64,000 nucleotides of DNA from Membranipora membranacea (GCA_914767715.1 OU612068.1:1116001-1180000); one strand, 5' to 3'. Numbered from the stretch's first letter, positions 49,201-60,780 are shown. The notes: generated by a model from the letters alone, not told the origin. Program-made: numbers and translations.

Positions 49201-52200
49201 TTTAAAGCCGAAATAGTGCACCGGATTCGCGGCGCGGCATGAAACAGCATTTTGAACAATGGCCGCCCAAAGTTCACGACCACGGCAAAATTTGATGCAG
49301 TTTTGCGTACGTATTGTACTTCCTAGCAACGGAGGTGTAATTCTACGACAGATATCTAAAAAACATGTTTCTAGGACAAAAAACCATGCTGATTTGAATG
49401 GTGATATTCTTTTATTGGTCAGACTGCTTGAAAAAATGTTAGCAAATGTCAAACTTTCAATTTCTTGAGGTGTATACCAAGCACCATTCACTTCAACAGT
49501 TGCATTGTCATTTTCTTGATAATCTGTTATTATAGTCTGATTTAATCCATTATTCCACTGTTATTTTGGTCTAGCTTTCTTAGTAGCAGGCTGTGTTTCC
49601 TCTGGTGGTTCTGGGCACACTAGGTCTCTAGTGCCTGGTGTACAAAACTCCCGTATCTCTTTAAACAGATACTTTTTGCGGGCTTCATCTAGTGGTACGA
49701 TCTGATGGTACGATCTCTTTAGGATGACCTGTTGGACGTTGATGGAGAACAGTGTCTGTTCTCCCTGTCTTCTCTTTGCAAAAGAGCCTGGATATCACTT
49801 TACCTGTAATAAAAGAATTGAATCCCAATGTGATAACATAAGTAGGCTCCACAATCAATACAGTCAACAGAAAACTTACAACTTTTGTTATGCCTATCAT
49901 AGTCTATTGGCTTCTTCAGTATTCAGTTATGAAACAGTTTTTGTAACTAACCTTCATGTGCGTAATCACAGCGTGTACGCTTTCTCTCCCGCTCTTTGTG
50001 CTTGTGAGTTTTGCCGTGTGTGGCACTCGTGTTTATCACAACAGACACTTTACTCAAGATCATTACATCTCTCTCTGATGTAGTAAGGCTTTCATAGAAG
50101 ACCATCTGATCCAGCAGACTGGAGATGTCAAAATTAGTGAGGCAGTTTGTAGCACATTTGCATCGGAAAGTTGACAGCACATTCTGCCTTTTAGAGATGG
50201 TCTCATCTCCAGTGTCACCTGAAGGACTTGAAGTTCCATCCCCACTGGATGTTGGAATAGATTGTTGGGTAGGCCTGGTAGGCTTCTTTTTGGTAACCAA
50301 CACCCTTGAATCACTACTTTTATCCCCCTGCTTTGTTTTAGTTTTGCCTTTTTGAGTTTGACTTGTGCTAGGCTTATCAGCTTCTATTTTCACTAAAACA
50401 TCTTCATCCAGCTGTTCTATACCTTCTGGGTGGCCTAACTGTTCATGTTCCTCATCACTATCTACATCTCTGCTCGCAATATCAAAGAATTCAGCATCTA
50501 CTTGACTCAGAAGTTCATTCAAATCAACTAATCTTCAGTGTCAGCCATCTTTGTGTTCTTCCGGTGTGCCCTTAGTAACCACTTTGACACCTGATTGGAC
50601 CACTTAACTTGCTAGTAGCCAATTAAAAATGTGATATTCTGAATCAGAAGATGTTGATTGGTCAGAATCAAGCAAAATATAAAAATGTAAACATTGTTCA
50701 TAAAATCACATGCCCAGCTTTAGATGCTTATTACTAACAATAGTCAATGCCGCGTTATTGACAAATTAGACAGAGCATGCCACATATGTGCATACTGTAT
50801 CGGGATGTAGTAACTACGATTCATTGTTACATTCAGACTGTCTAGTCAGTCTTGAATCTTTTTGTTGGTAAAAAGAATATGAGAAGTTCATACAGACAAG
50901 AGAGATAACTACCACTCACATGATCAGGTTCATCGTCAGGGTTAAGTCTATACTGACGAGTACCATAAGCCACATCTCGTAGCTGTGACTCTAGTTTACG
51001 TATTCTAGCTGCTCTTATATCTAATAACTGTGCGTACTCATCTAGCTTAGATTCATACTCTGTCTTATTCTCTCCCATCTTACTGTTCACTGCATCAACC
51101 TGTCAGAAAGTGAATACATACGGGATAATACTGGGTCATCTTGCGATCTCTGAATAAAGTTTTGAGTCATCTGCTCTTTGCAACTAAGAGGACAACTCCT
51201 AATTCAGGATCTTAAATGTACGACATACTATGGTAACATGAATGATTACACAAAGTTTTCATACTAAGACTAACCTCTTGTTGGTAATCCCTGTTGATTT
51301 GATGTTGTACTATTAGCATATTTCTAGTTTTCTCCAGCTCTTCTATCGTCTCTGCGTGATCAGCGGTTAGCTGCATCATACCCTTCTCCAAATCTGTCAG
51401 ACAAAAATGGCAAGCATAAGTAACCTCCATTTTAATATAATTAGTTAACAAAACCATAAGGATAATGGCAGTAAGAATATTTTAATCATTAAACTCACAT
51501 GCATATCTGTAAGTTGATTTCCCAAGGCAATTAGACTTAGATTTTATTATATTTTATTATTATTATTATATTACTAGCGCATTTGTTGAATATATGATCG
51601 AACAGCTAGTACCTTTATTTTTCTCATCCGAGACTTTGTGGAGGAAATCTAAGTTATCCTCTTCTCTTTCTTTCCTCTGTTTGACGAGAACTAAGGCTTC
51701 CTCAATCTCAGTAAAGTCTACAGCTGATTCCTAAAAGTCAAAGTACAAACACGAAAGTGAAAGTACAAACACGAAAGTGAAAGTAACACTTTTGATTGCC
51801 AATAGACAAGTTTCGCAGCTACTATTATCCTGTCAATGAAAATGTAATTGACAAACAAATCACATTGGAAATGCGTGACACTGACAGGTCTAATAATATA
51901 ACGCTACACCATCCCAACTGATGCCTAGTTAAGCCAGTCTCTGTCAGCAAAGCTTTGTCTGATAAGGAGAGAATAACAGATCATGATATCCAGTCTGATA
52001 AGGAGAGAATAACAGATCATGATATCCAGTCTGATAAGGAGAGAATAACAGATCATGATATCCAGTCCTTTGAGTAGACTTATTACTCTACCTTAGTGAA
52101 GAATCTCATTTTCTCTTTGAGCTCATCGTGCTGCTCCTTTAGTTTGTAATATTCTCTCTGTAATTCTCTCGTCTCCTTATCCTGTCTCTCTACCATCTCT

Positions 52201-55200
52201 CTCTCAGCTGTCAGCCTGTCCAGGATGTTTCCTGTCAATAAGGACGGTCATATAGAAACTCGTCCCTTTTCCACAGATGGTGAGTCACATATCACATACA
52301 ATTTTACTTTTACAGAAACAAATCAGAAGAAACTATTCATGAACTTACAGATTGTAATATACTACCATTGAGTAGTGAAATACCTTTTTCGCCCAGATCT
52401 GCTTTGAGTGTGGCTTCTAGCTGAGCTATCTGTACCTTGAGAGCATTCTCTCTCTGCCTCCATTCTCTCTCACGCTCCATGTCAAACGCACTACAGATAA
52501 TAGAACAGGTATAATGATGATGAAGGTGCTTTGGTTGTAAATGGATTTAAGCGAACATTGAGCCAGACACCATATGGGATATCGCAGCAAAGTAACGTCC
52601 TCACCCACCTCTCTGTTTGACTGTAAGTTGTATATTGTGGTGATCAGCATTACTCTCACAGAAACAGATATCTATGCATCAGTATCAGTCACCATAAAGG
52701 CAATAAAAGTCATTGACCTTGACATATCATACCTGCTGACGAGATTCTCGTTAGCCTCTTTGAGAATCGCGTTCTCTCTGCTCAGATCGTTGATCTGTTC
52801 GTCGAGCTCTATAATCCTGCTGGCCTCTGGTGGGTTTCTCTTTAGCTGTGATTGTAAGGTCACAACCCTGGACTGCTCCTGCTTCAGCTGACTGTTAGTA
52901 TCCTCCAGCTGCCTCAGTAATGCGTCGTGACTTCCCTTCATGTGAGACAAATTCTACAAAACATACAAAGTGATACGTTATTACATAAAACATACAACAT
53001 GCTAGGTAATATCGGAATACATCTTAGAGATTTAAATAAGTTCAGACAACCTTGAGAATGTTTGACGACTTAGTGCACTCTAGAGATGGATGTTTATTGC
53101 TTTTTCACATAAATCAGACTTTTACATTCTAAATTTTGTAATTTCACTCAGTTATTATGATTTTTGTCAAACTTAGAGTTATCCTCGATTACTTACAGAG
53201 TTGAGGTTCTCAAACTGAGCCTGCACAGCGGTAAGCTTAGTAGATTTATCCTTCACTTCACGTTGTAGTCTCATCAGGTCTATATTCTCCTGTATATTAG
53301 ATCTAGCAGCTCCTGTTGCCTGGCGCTTCAGCTCTAGTATATCCTCATCAAACTGTAGCTCCCTCATACGCATCTACAAAGAAGAGATAACTTCTATAAG
53401 AAAAATCAAATTATCTTTTATTCACCATAACTGTTTCTTCCCAAGAGGAGTAAATCCCACATCCTTGATACGGTAAAAATTAACTCAACGCCATTAATTT
53501 ATATATACTCTCACTTTAGCTAGTGCGTATTGGTATTGGCCAACCTGAAGATACTCCCGTCTCCCATGCAGGCTAAACTTATTATTATATATATATATTT
53601 GGACCTCTAGGAGATTAAAATTGGCTGACTACCATAAATCCCTCACACTGCTTCTAGGTACAACCATAAATCACTCACACTGCTTCTAGGTACAACCAAA
53701 AATCTCAACACCTCAGTATATTGGTTGTCTTAATACTTTGAAAATATGTTATGTGAAAATCTTTAGTCTGTCAAACAAACAAGATGAAACTGACGACTTA
53801 TTTATACGGGAATCAAACTAATCACTAACCTGTTCCCTGACAACATCCATCTCATTATCTTTGTGCATCAGCTCAGATTTAAGTCTCTCGATCTCATAAG
53901 CCCTGCATAACAAGAGCATAATATAACAACTGTCTGTCTGGAATCTCCCAACAGAATTACTGACAACAGAGGTTTGTAGTAGGTAAGTTTTAGTAATAAT
54001 TAAGCATTGTAATACAAACGCAGGTCAAGCTCCACTCAATACTCTAATATTCACACTGAGTGCTAAATTAATATAACCATCCCGTGTCTGAGTAAAACCT
54101 ACAAGCTAGACTAGACAGTACGAACGGCAAAATCAGAATTATTAGAATTCACCAAGTTATTATTTCAAAACACATGCAAGCAATATACCACATTCAAAAA
54201 CACATTACTGTTCAATTTGGTTACATAAAGCAGTTTTGGCAGCGCAAACAAGCACTGTAACCTACCTTGTACCCTTTTTTCTAAATTATGAGCAAAATAA
54301 TAAGGTTAATTTTTGAGCATTATATAAAAGTTGTCCTCTCATTGATCATTCCCCTCAATGAGAAGATAACCCAGGTTATTTCTATAGCGCAAAGAGGAAA
54401 CTGCAAATTATTCCTGAAAATGTTTAGATGCCAGAGTTTACATATATATAAATATTACTGCTATTACAAGTTTTTCATTAGCAAAAACTAATATTTTAAA
54501 TAATTGAATAAGACTACGAGAAAGCTGTCATAGACTGCACACTGACATCAATGGCTAAGCAATACTGGTATGTGTCATCTCAGCGAGCAACAGAACATAT
54601 AGGAATACTCTTCAATCAACATATAACAGTACACTCACAGCTGGGAGTTAGCCTGTCTCGTCTCTTCGAGCAGACTGTGACCGTATCTCTGAGGGCGGCC
54701 TGTAGCAGCTGCCGCAGCAGTCTGCTGTTTGAAGGTTCGATTAGTGGGAGGTCCAGTTACTCGAATGTTTTTTTTCATTCCATCACGTTTTATCCCCTGA
54801 AACATCACATAGGCATAAAATCAAGGTGCTTTAGTCACAGTGTCCGTATGACCAGTCATAATCATAATTTACTACATTGCAACTCATATAGTTCATGTAT
54901 TTTCAGCACCGTCTTATATATATGTATGAGGAAAGAAGACAAGAAGAGTGTGTGTTGGGTCAAAGACTCCTAGAAACAAACCATATGTATTACACATTAT
55001 ACATTTAACGCAATACATACATAGGGGAGCACACTATCCTAGTATTATACATACACTATCTGTCCTGGCCTGGACGTCCGGCCCTCCAGTCTTATGACCT
55101 GATATATCCAGCTGATTCTGTAGTAGATGTATATTCCTTGTCAGCACCGCTTTCTCAATCTCAGCATCTCTAAGCCTCGCTTCCAACTGCTCTATACGAT

Positions 55201-56175
55201 CATCCAGATCTTTAGATGGTTTACCTCCTCGTCCGGCAGCACCTACAGCGGCAGCTGTAATTAAATGATCAAAGAAATAAGACGACTTAGGACACACAAT
55301 ACCAGTCAGTCTCTGTCGAACATAATCCACTCACTTGAAATACCCACTTATGACTGAAGCAAAGAAGGTTCTTCTGCATATTTTTTAACTAAGGTGTTCT
55401 ATTAAAAAAGCACGGCTGTACATATATCATCAGTTTATCCAGAATATCTAAACAACTTACTTGAAGCTTCAGCCTTCTTTTTATCCGAGTTTAGTCTCAC
55501 CAACTTGACAGCAAACCTAAAATAGATACAAACAGTAAGATGCTCAGTTGCTCACAGCTATGCGGAATCGAAATACAAAACCAATCATCTCAACCAATCA
55601 TCTTATACAAGTGACCATTTATTGCACAACCATCAGCTTTACAAATTCAAAATATGATACACATTTGATCACTACTACAGAATTAGTAAACTTTTTGACA
55701 AATCTAACTTTTTCAGTTTGTCTTCCTGTTTCCTTGCATGCTTCTTGAGAAGGAGGTTATCTTCTTGTATTTTTAGATATTTATCCTCTAAGACTGATCT
55801 ATCCCATTTTGATATCTGCTGCCGCTCTCTGACTGCCTGCTGCTCCATGTGGTCTGAAATAAGTAACAGCATCAATATCTATGATAAATACTCTAAAAAG
55901 TTGTCAAGTGCATAACTGCGTTCCCCTAAAGGCTAAATCAATGTATATAGTTATCACTACTCTCAGCTCTCAGTTGACAGATGCGTGTGGTTAAGGCAAG
56001 TTGCACCATAACTTGTATCCACAACAGAGCTTACTTGATCAATGTGTTACTTCATTACGCGTCCATCACACACCACAATAGTTGAGGTAAATTGCAGGAA
56101 CTCACCCAGATTAGCAACAAGACCAGTTCGTTTCCGAGACGGATTATGATCTTGGACAGGGATATCATCCATCAT
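31281..56175 (-). CDS. RPGRIP1L: RPGRIP1L (Fantom/NPHP8), ciliary transition-zone protein, 30 coding exons
   Basis: RPGRIP1L is a scaffold of the ciliary transition zone, with long N-terminal coiled coils, C2 domains and a C-terminal RPGR-interacting domain. Joined exons total 4,323 nt, open throughout: 1,440 residues (human about 1,315). Exons in coding order: 56175-56106, 55853-55709, 55516-55461, 55254-55055, 54796-54639, 53902-53830, 53373-53197, 52953-52733, 52490-52384, 52231-52092, 51730-51613, 51393-51275, 51099-50920, 48913-48723, 48359-48290, 43027-42898, 42556-42468, 42081-41922, 41411-41248, 37955-37839, 37523-37431, 37225-37046, 36823-36529, 36253-36134, 35827-35675, 35205-34928, 33912-33717, 33485-33401, 32862-32729, 31384-31281. 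Strong matches to the human protein include [35 protein letters not shown] and [15 protein letters not shown]. The start is the first of two ATGs in an exon whose acceptor is at about 56203, implying a spliced 5'UTR. Introns host a nested gene and several mobile elements. Confidence 0.94.
32415..32530 (+). repeat. G-rich GGGACGGGTGGT minisatellite
   Basis: Imperfect GGGACGGGTGGTGGG units, many GGG runs on the + strand, located in the last RPGRIP1L intron, about 75 bp beyond the 27 bp donor array. It has G-quadruplex potential on the non-template strand of that gene's transcription; the transcript itself would be C-rich. Confidence 0.88.
32604..32741 (-). repeat. 27 bp tandem repeat containing the exon 29 donor, five copies
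   Basis: Read on the - strand, each unit is AACATAACGGGTAAGTCACT plus GGATAAT. The first copy contains the end of RPGRIP1L exon 29 (AACATTACG then G before GTAAGT at 32728). Four more GTAAG-type donors follow at about 32701, 32674, 32647 and 32620; the one at 32647 reads GTAAGA. The frame stays open through the array, encoding repeats of NITGKSLDN. Confidence 0.95.
33995..34062. repeat. GTACTTACTGTACAAGAGT short tandem repeat
   Basis: Two to three copies of a 19-21 bp unit within an RPGRIP1L intron. On the - strand each copy contains ACAGTAAGTAC, a donor-like string, but no exon abuts it. Confidence 0.8.
37431..48913 (-). CDS. RPGRIP1L: RPGRIP1L exons 14-21: two C2-type domains
   Basis: Exons 14-17 (about residues 589-748) encode the first C2 unit: [36 protein letters not shown], then [14 protein letters not shown] and GTVSFWVRL followed by [10 protein letters not shown]. 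Exons 18-21 (about residues 749-926) encode the second: [15 protein letters not shown], the [15 protein letters not shown] strand, [20 protein letters not shown] and [15 protein letters not shown]. The introns at 43028-48289 and 37956-41247 are much larger than the rest because of a nested gene and foldback elements. Confidence 0.92.
38534..38605. repeat. 72 bp perfect palindrome
   Basis: Arms of 36 bp (AAGTGCTCAGACTCCAAGGC onward) meet at TTGCGCAA with no spacer and are exactly complementary. It lies in an RPGRIP1L intron 90 bp before the first TTAA foldback element. Confidence 0.96.
38695..40007. mobile_element. TTAA-flanked foldback element 1, about 1.3 kb
   Basis: The entire element is an inverted repeat: GGTAATGTCAAAGACCGATC at the left is mirrored by GATCGGTCTTTGACATTCCC at the right. 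Near-identical arms of roughly 600 bp meet around 39320-39355. TTAA lies at both ends (38691-38694 and 40008-40011), the target-site type of piggyBac-like elements. There is no credible coding capacity; the open frames inside are mirror artefacts. Confidence 0.85.
40012..41118. mobile_element. TTAA-flanked foldback element 2, about 1.1 kb, with nested hairpin
   Basis: Terminal arms AGTGCAACCAAGGTTTCAAA and TTTGAAACCTTGGTTGCCCT pair, and TTAA flanks it at 40008-40011 (shared with element 1) and 41119-41122. Arms of about 150 bp enclose a second inverted repeat (about 40185-40490). That inner hairpin has its own arms, from the CAGTTTCCTGTTCCTGTTAT region inward to GCATCGCGTAATGCACAAAG and its complement. 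Confidence 0.82.
40185..40490. repeat. Inner hairpin nested in foldback element 2
   Basis: CAGAGCAGTTTCCTGTTCC ... GCATTACGCGATGCAAAACT pairs almost perfectly across a short GGTGCTGGGCAGC-type loop near 40330. It may be an independent insertion into element 2, or element 2's own core. Confidence 0.8.
43772..47761 (+). CDS. TRIM-type protein (RING, two B-boxes, coiled coil, beta-propeller-like), nested in an RPGRIP1L intron; one-base frameshift
   Basis: TRIM proteins are typically E3 ubiquitin ligases. Seven exons: 43772-43941, 44449-44640, 45015-45198, 45560-45756, 46252-46525, 46694-47371, 47628-47761, about 609 residues. A C3HC4 RING has C11, C14, C29, H31, C34, C37, C53 and C56. B-box 1 follows in exon 2 ([10 protein letters not shown], then [15 protein letters not shown] in a different frame), B-box 2 in exons 3-4 (YCERHTKQC ... 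[10 protein letters not shown] ... DKHHNY), a coiled coil (about 200-340) and a strand-rich C-terminus resembling NHL/WD propellers. The exon total is 1,829 nt, one short of a multiple of three. The break lies near 44590 inside B-box 1; frames on both sides agree with their neighbouring exons. It could be an assembly error, an allele or a recent pseudogene. It is transcribed opposite to the host gene. Confidence 0.82.
44585..44600 (+). other. Apparent single-base deletion in B-box 1
   Basis: Upstream of about 44590 the open frame reads [10 protein letters not shown]; downstream the B-box continues as [15 protein letters not shown] only in the frame one base away. Exon phases before and after demand exactly one extra base. 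Confidence 0.75.
49069..50784 (-). mobile_element. DNA transposon with ~30 bp TIRs and TA target duplication
   Basis: TGTGGCATGCTCTGTCTAAT at 49069 is mirrored by ATTAGACAGAGCATGCCACA ending at 50784, and the match continues inward (GTCAATAA). TA flanks both ends (49067-49068 and 50785-50786). At 1.7 kb with one short gene it is probably non-autonomous or truncated. It is inserted in the RPGRIP1L intron between exons 13 and 14. Confidence 0.82.
49947..50522 (-). CDS. Transposon-encoded protein with CRCATNC cysteine motif, possibly a truncated transposase
   Basis: An open frame of 191 residues occupies much of the TIR element. The N-terminal half is acidic ([13 protein letters not shown]) and the middle is Lys/Ser/Thr-rich. 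The C-terminal part has [20 protein letters not shown] followed by a basic stretch ([15 protein letters not shown]). A C-x-C-x3-C start followed by a helix and a basic run resembles N-terminal parts of uncharacterised transposase-like proteins in invertebrates, from memory. No DDE-type catalytic core is visible here. A possible continuation exon lies near 49690-49810 but I cannot confirm it. Confidence 0.55.
   Translation of the reverse strand: MNELLSQVDAEFFDIASRDVDSDEEHEQLGHPEGIEQLDEDVLVKIEADKPSTSQTQKGKTKTKQGDKSSDSRVLVTKKKPTRPTQQSIPTSSGDGTSSPSGDTGDETISKRQNVLSTFRCKCATNCLTNFDISSLLDQMVFYESLTTSERDVMILSKVSVVINTSATHGKTHKHKERERKRTRCDYAHEG
50920..56175 (-). CDS. RPGRIP1L: RPGRIP1L exons 1-13: N-terminal coiled-coil region
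   Basis: About residues 1-588. After a short head ([16 protein letters not shown]) the sequence is heptad-rich: [53 protein letters not shown] and the [12 protein letters not shown] block. It ends with [19 protein letters not shown] and [18 protein letters not shown]. Order and spacing follow the human protein throughout. Short introns carry small tandem duplications, for example at 51957-52064. Confidence 0.92.
51957..52064. repeat. 36 bp tandem repeat, three copies
   Basis: GTCTGATAAGGAGAGAATAA units start at 51957, 51993 and 52029. The array is intronic, beginning about 28 bp downstream (in RPGRIP1L sense) of the donor of exon 52231-52092. Confidence 0.94.
53627..53700. repeat. About 36 bp tandem duplication
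   Basis: ACCATAAATC, then CACTGCTTCTAGGTACAACC, occurs twice in succession within an RPGRIP1L intron. Confidence 0.85.
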
Positions 56176-57013
56176 TAACCTTTCATTACCACGCAGTACC
56201 TGACAAACAGCAAATACATGACGATAAAAGTAGTTAAAAGTGTTCAAGTATTCAAACGTTTTCCGGATTTGTTGGCATTTGGTTGATAACAACGGGCAAC
56301 ATTATTGCGCACATACACCATAAATAGCAATCACACATGTGTGGATTAGTGATTTTTGTATGGAAGCTAAATAAAAGCTTTGCCCGTCCTTCCTATACAA
56401 ATAAGAAAGAGCAATCATTACAGTTTATTTATCAGTTCTGAGAAAAAGACACCTACCCATGCAAATGGATTTGTCGCCGAAATGATGAGTGTCTGCAACC
56501 CATCCCTCTCTCTTACATTGTCTTGAGACATTGTAAGACAGTCATGGGATGTTGTGAGACAGTCATGAGACGTTTGTATGCAGTCATAAGGCCTTATTCT
56601 TACGCCCAGATCATTTCACACAATAAAACAGAAGACTTGGATGCATCCTAAACTTTTGATTTTCATGGAACTTTCAGGTTAATTTCAGGGTTAATTTTGT
56701 TATAATCACAATAGTCTAGTGAATAGTAGACCTACAATGCAGGCTACTGTGCATCGCAAACTAGCCCTTGCTGTCACGCACAGCTAAAAATTGTGCCAGG
56801 GCAGTGGGCTAACAACACATACAAGCCTAAGAACCTTGTACTACAGTGGCGCCTTATTACCCGAATTTTTCAATAGCACTCCGCATCCGCAGAGTGATGC
56901 AGAGGAAACAAACTTGATATTGGCCCTATTAGATTATCATGATATGACTCAAATCCCTCTTGGCCTGAACTGGTAAGAGAATTAAATGTCTACTAAATTT
57001 AGGCCTATTACAT

Positions 57014-57126
57014 GGGCCCCTGGGACTTACATGTCATTACTTTGCCAATGTCCAGTGTATCAACTACATTGGCATTATTGGCATTGACATTGTTGGCAAA
57101 GTAAAGACAGTGAGCCCCAGGGGCAT
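57014..57126. repeat. Hairpin-forming inverted repeat, 113 bp
   Basis: GCCCCTGGG and TTACTTTGCCAA on the left pair with TTGGCAAAGTAA and CCCAGGGGC on the right, around a loop of about 40 nt. It could be a MITE remnant or a structured transcript. Confidence 0.7.
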
Positions 57127-58442
57127 ATGATTGATGATAGCAAAGGAGAAGTACAATTTCATTCCTTGACTTTTTCAACTGAACACCGTGATGACCATGA
57201 TGATGATGTTTTGGAGTTAATAGTTAGATCAGGGAGAATGGTTAGGTGGAGTGGAAGAGTGGTTAGGGTGGAAGTGCAAGTATCTATCAGACTGAGACTG
57301 AAAGAAAATTTCAAGCCCACATTTAGGAGCCAGTTCTATTCACCATCCATTGCAATGCCATAACTTAATTGTAAACTGCAACCATCAGTCTGAGGCATCC
57401 TTCGAACAAAGCTCTATTAAATTTAACTCATTGAATCATTTTCCAGATTCAATTTTCATGGACAAACATATGAAAAAACTTACAAGTAGAAGTAATAGCT
57501 TGTCAGATTCTTCAAGAAAAAAATCCCAAAAGGTATCCAATGACAATGGAATACAGGCTAGATCTGAGTTTGACCTTGTTTGAGAATTTTTATTCAAATC
57601 AGTTTAGGAATATATAGGTCAATATATTAAATCAGTACCACAAGCTTTGGTGTAGCCATGGACGCTCATTGCCCATAGACAAAGATACTCAGTTCACTCC
57701 ATTAAATTTTTTTTTTAATGGAAAGGTAAGGGAAGGCAACTACCACATAATTAAATTCTTTTCTTAGAATGGAAATAGTATCATAACATCATGCAGTTAG
57801 AACACTTAACACAGGGGCTCATCTGAAACTGATCTGATTGGCTGTCCCTACTAGCATGAATTATATAGCCTGGAAAATCAACTTCTTTACAAAACTGCAG
57901 ACAGTAATAAAATGCCTTCAACGTCGATGATTTGGGCTTTTCCAGAATGCTACTAGGGACTGGCTACTTTTGCAAGCCCATTGTTTGGCAAAAGAAAGCT
58001 AATGATGCTATTCCAGATATGGATTCAATGGCAACTACATAAGTCACCCTGCAATTAAGGCAAATTGCCTGGGAGCAGAGAGGGTGGGGGAAACAACTGT
58101 TTACATCTGATTGAAAACTGAAGCAGCTAAGTAGAACCATTTCTGTTACATAATTTTTCCCTCTATTGACAATATATAGCAATATAGATAAAAAATCATA
58201 GTGTGACAAGAAAGCCACTGCCCTCCCTCTAGTGACTCTGAAAAGTGAAAACCATTGGTGTCTGCCTTTGAGTAACCTGCATGAAGAGCAAAAACTCCAA
58301 AATAATCATTTCAGCATATACGCATTAAAAATGTGAACCAAGGTGTGAGCATTTCAACATTACACAAAATCATAATCTAACAGAGCTCTCAATCTGGGAG
58401 GATCCAAGTCCTGAGTTTTGCCTTTACTGCGTCGCGTAGTGG

Positions 58443-58530
58443 CACATCAAAATGGCGAAACACTAGCTTGGGCAGGCTGTCAGTGTCATGTCGACACGAC
58501 AACCTGCCCAGGCTAGCAAAACGCCATGTG
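58443..58530. repeat. Imperfect palindrome, about 88 bp
   Basis: CTAGCTTGGGCAGGCTGTC is mirrored by GACAACCTGCCCAGGCTAG, with outer CACAT/ATGTG and AATGGCG/CGCCAT pairing, around TGTCGACA. Confidence 0.7.
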
Positions 58531-60670
58531 AATGAACAGCAACTAGGGAAATTAGATCTGGTTGGTATTCCCCTCAAGAGCTTGTCACAGAATGAGGATA
58601 TACACTTGAATCGCCTCCCCTTCTAAAGATAGGTTCTAATTATAAATTTGCTCAAATATTAAAGCTCAGGTTTGTTTGTGAGCTGAGAAAGCCGTCTTCT
58701 ATATGGTGAAAAACCTTACCCCTTTTGTGAGGCATGTTTCCTCCCTATAGTTCGTTTTGAGGTTTGATCTAGAGAGAAGCTAGCGTGTGCTATTATATCA
58801 TGGTTTACATTGAACCTTGTGACCTTTCTTTGCTCTAAAGTTTCACATTTTAGACTAAAGTTCTGCACCGCCAGGTTTCCTTTCTAACTGTAGCTCAATG
58901 TTTACTCCAGGTTTCCTGTGTGTGACTGCGATGCAGGAAATATCAAACAATCATAAAGCATCATTTGCAGTACTTACCAGTTACCATGAAACATTAGCAA
59001 CATCGCACCAATCGCTCTGCCTAAATGCTTCGCTACAAAACTCTTGCAGTATCCACAAGATCAGAGAAAACTAACTTGTTCCCTCTCTTCACCCGTTGCA
59101 TTCTAATTTTCAGAAACAAATCATTTTTGGTATGGTAGCATACATTTATTTGCCCAACTCACACTTTTGACAAAAAAATAATTGTTATTGATGTGCGAGG
59201 TAGTGAAAAAGATAGTCATCGGCACACAAATTATTCTTGACACAATTTTTCTGTAAAATTTGCCAAAAAGAGTCAACATTGAAAAAAAAAATACTTCTCA
59301 CAGTTCTGCAGAGTTACTATCTGGGTTTATGGTGCCTCAGATTTTTACGTTGATTCTGTGAGCATTTTGAAAAACAGATAGAGTTATTTGAGACCTCTGA
59401 CTAAATGACTGGAATGCACAAACAACTTACATCAGAGCTTTAGTCACATTATTACCCTGCCAGGCACTATTTATGATCACCTGAAAATTCATTTCACTAA
59501 CAAAACAGGACTTTGACTCTGACGTTGGCCATGGTATAACAAGGGACATAGTGATATTTACATTAAACAATCAAAAACTTGGTCGAGGAAGTGAGTGATC
59601 TTAAGTGACTTTTTAGAAGAGACTAATGGAGCATTAGTTCAGGTTAGTAACTGTAGTTTGAATGGTTTGAAAAGAAAACAATTTGGACAGTCAGTCTACG
59701 GAAGGAGGGATAGTCTCAGCAAGGAGGGTGGTCTCAGCAGGGAGTCCCAAACTCCCTGGTATCAGTCAACGCAGTCAGTTTTGTCAGTAAGAGTTGTCTA
59801 CAAAATCTATCCGGGCACACATCTTAAAACCAAGTTTTTTTGGATTGAAATCAACTTATTTTATTAACATGCATCTCATACAGATTACAACACTATGTAT
59901 ATTAAAATGTATGCTTACTATTTATTTATTATGTATTTGTTAAGTGATGCCTGTTACTGTAACGTTACCATACCAACAAATAATTTACACACAGGCGGAA
60001 AAGAGCATGATAAGACCACCGCCACCTAGTACAGGGCTGCAAACTACTCAGCTAATCTATCCCCTCCCCATTTACCCATGTCAAAATTAAGACCATCATG
60101 ATGTGTCAAGCTAAAAGAAAATAACTAAAAGCAATAATAGTGATTTCAATTCATAAACAGTAATGGTGATCTGGTATTGGGTAATTGGGTATTGGCTCCA
60201 GAGGGATAGCATAATCACTAAATCTTTCATTATAATTATAATTATATATCGATGGGACATATCATTATTAGCATATTATAGTCATACGATATAATATTAA
60301 CATAATAGTTTTTCAGAAGGAACTCTTATTAATAAACACTTACAACTTTTTATACTCATAAAATAATTATGGTATATCGAATATTCACACCAGGATACCT
60401 GTACACAGTCACACACTGCAGCAGATCAAGAAGTTCCGTTATGACCCACACCAATATGAACTCCATATATCTCAAATAGATAGGGGACAAATGTGACTGG
60501 TTTCCAAGAGTCCAGACAAATTTACTTAAAATACCATAAGATAAACTCAATCAGAAAAGAGCAACCGAATTCGACGAGCTACGTCCTGCTTCATTTCAAA
60601 GCACAACAACAACTAGCGTGAAATGAGACTGTATTGCAACCCTTGATGAAGTTAGAGGCAAGGCGATCAG

Positions 60671-60780
60671 GCATCCCACACAAATGCAGTGCAATGCCCT
60701 GTGTCAGAGACAGCGTGGTCTTTGAAGTACGCGAAAGCAATATTGTCGCATTCACCAAAAGGTAAATCTTGAAGGTACCT
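60671..60780. repeat. Duplicated fragment, copy 1
   Basis: ATGCAGTGCAATGCCCTGTG through CACCAAAAGGTRAATYTTGAAGG also occurs at 61121-61230, about 450 bp away, with scattered differences. Probably part of a dispersed repeat. Confidence 0.75.

Noticed and set aside
49084-49491. 135-codon open frame on the - strand inside the TIR transposon
   Set aside because: Composition is not protein-like and no domain is visible; it overlaps the terminal inverted repeat region. A link to the Cys-motif protein is possible but unsupported.
57127-57583. Open frames with acidic and Ser/Lys-rich segments upstream of RPGRIP1L
   Set aside because: No recognisable domain and no consistent splice joins; I could not decide between a decayed exon and chance.
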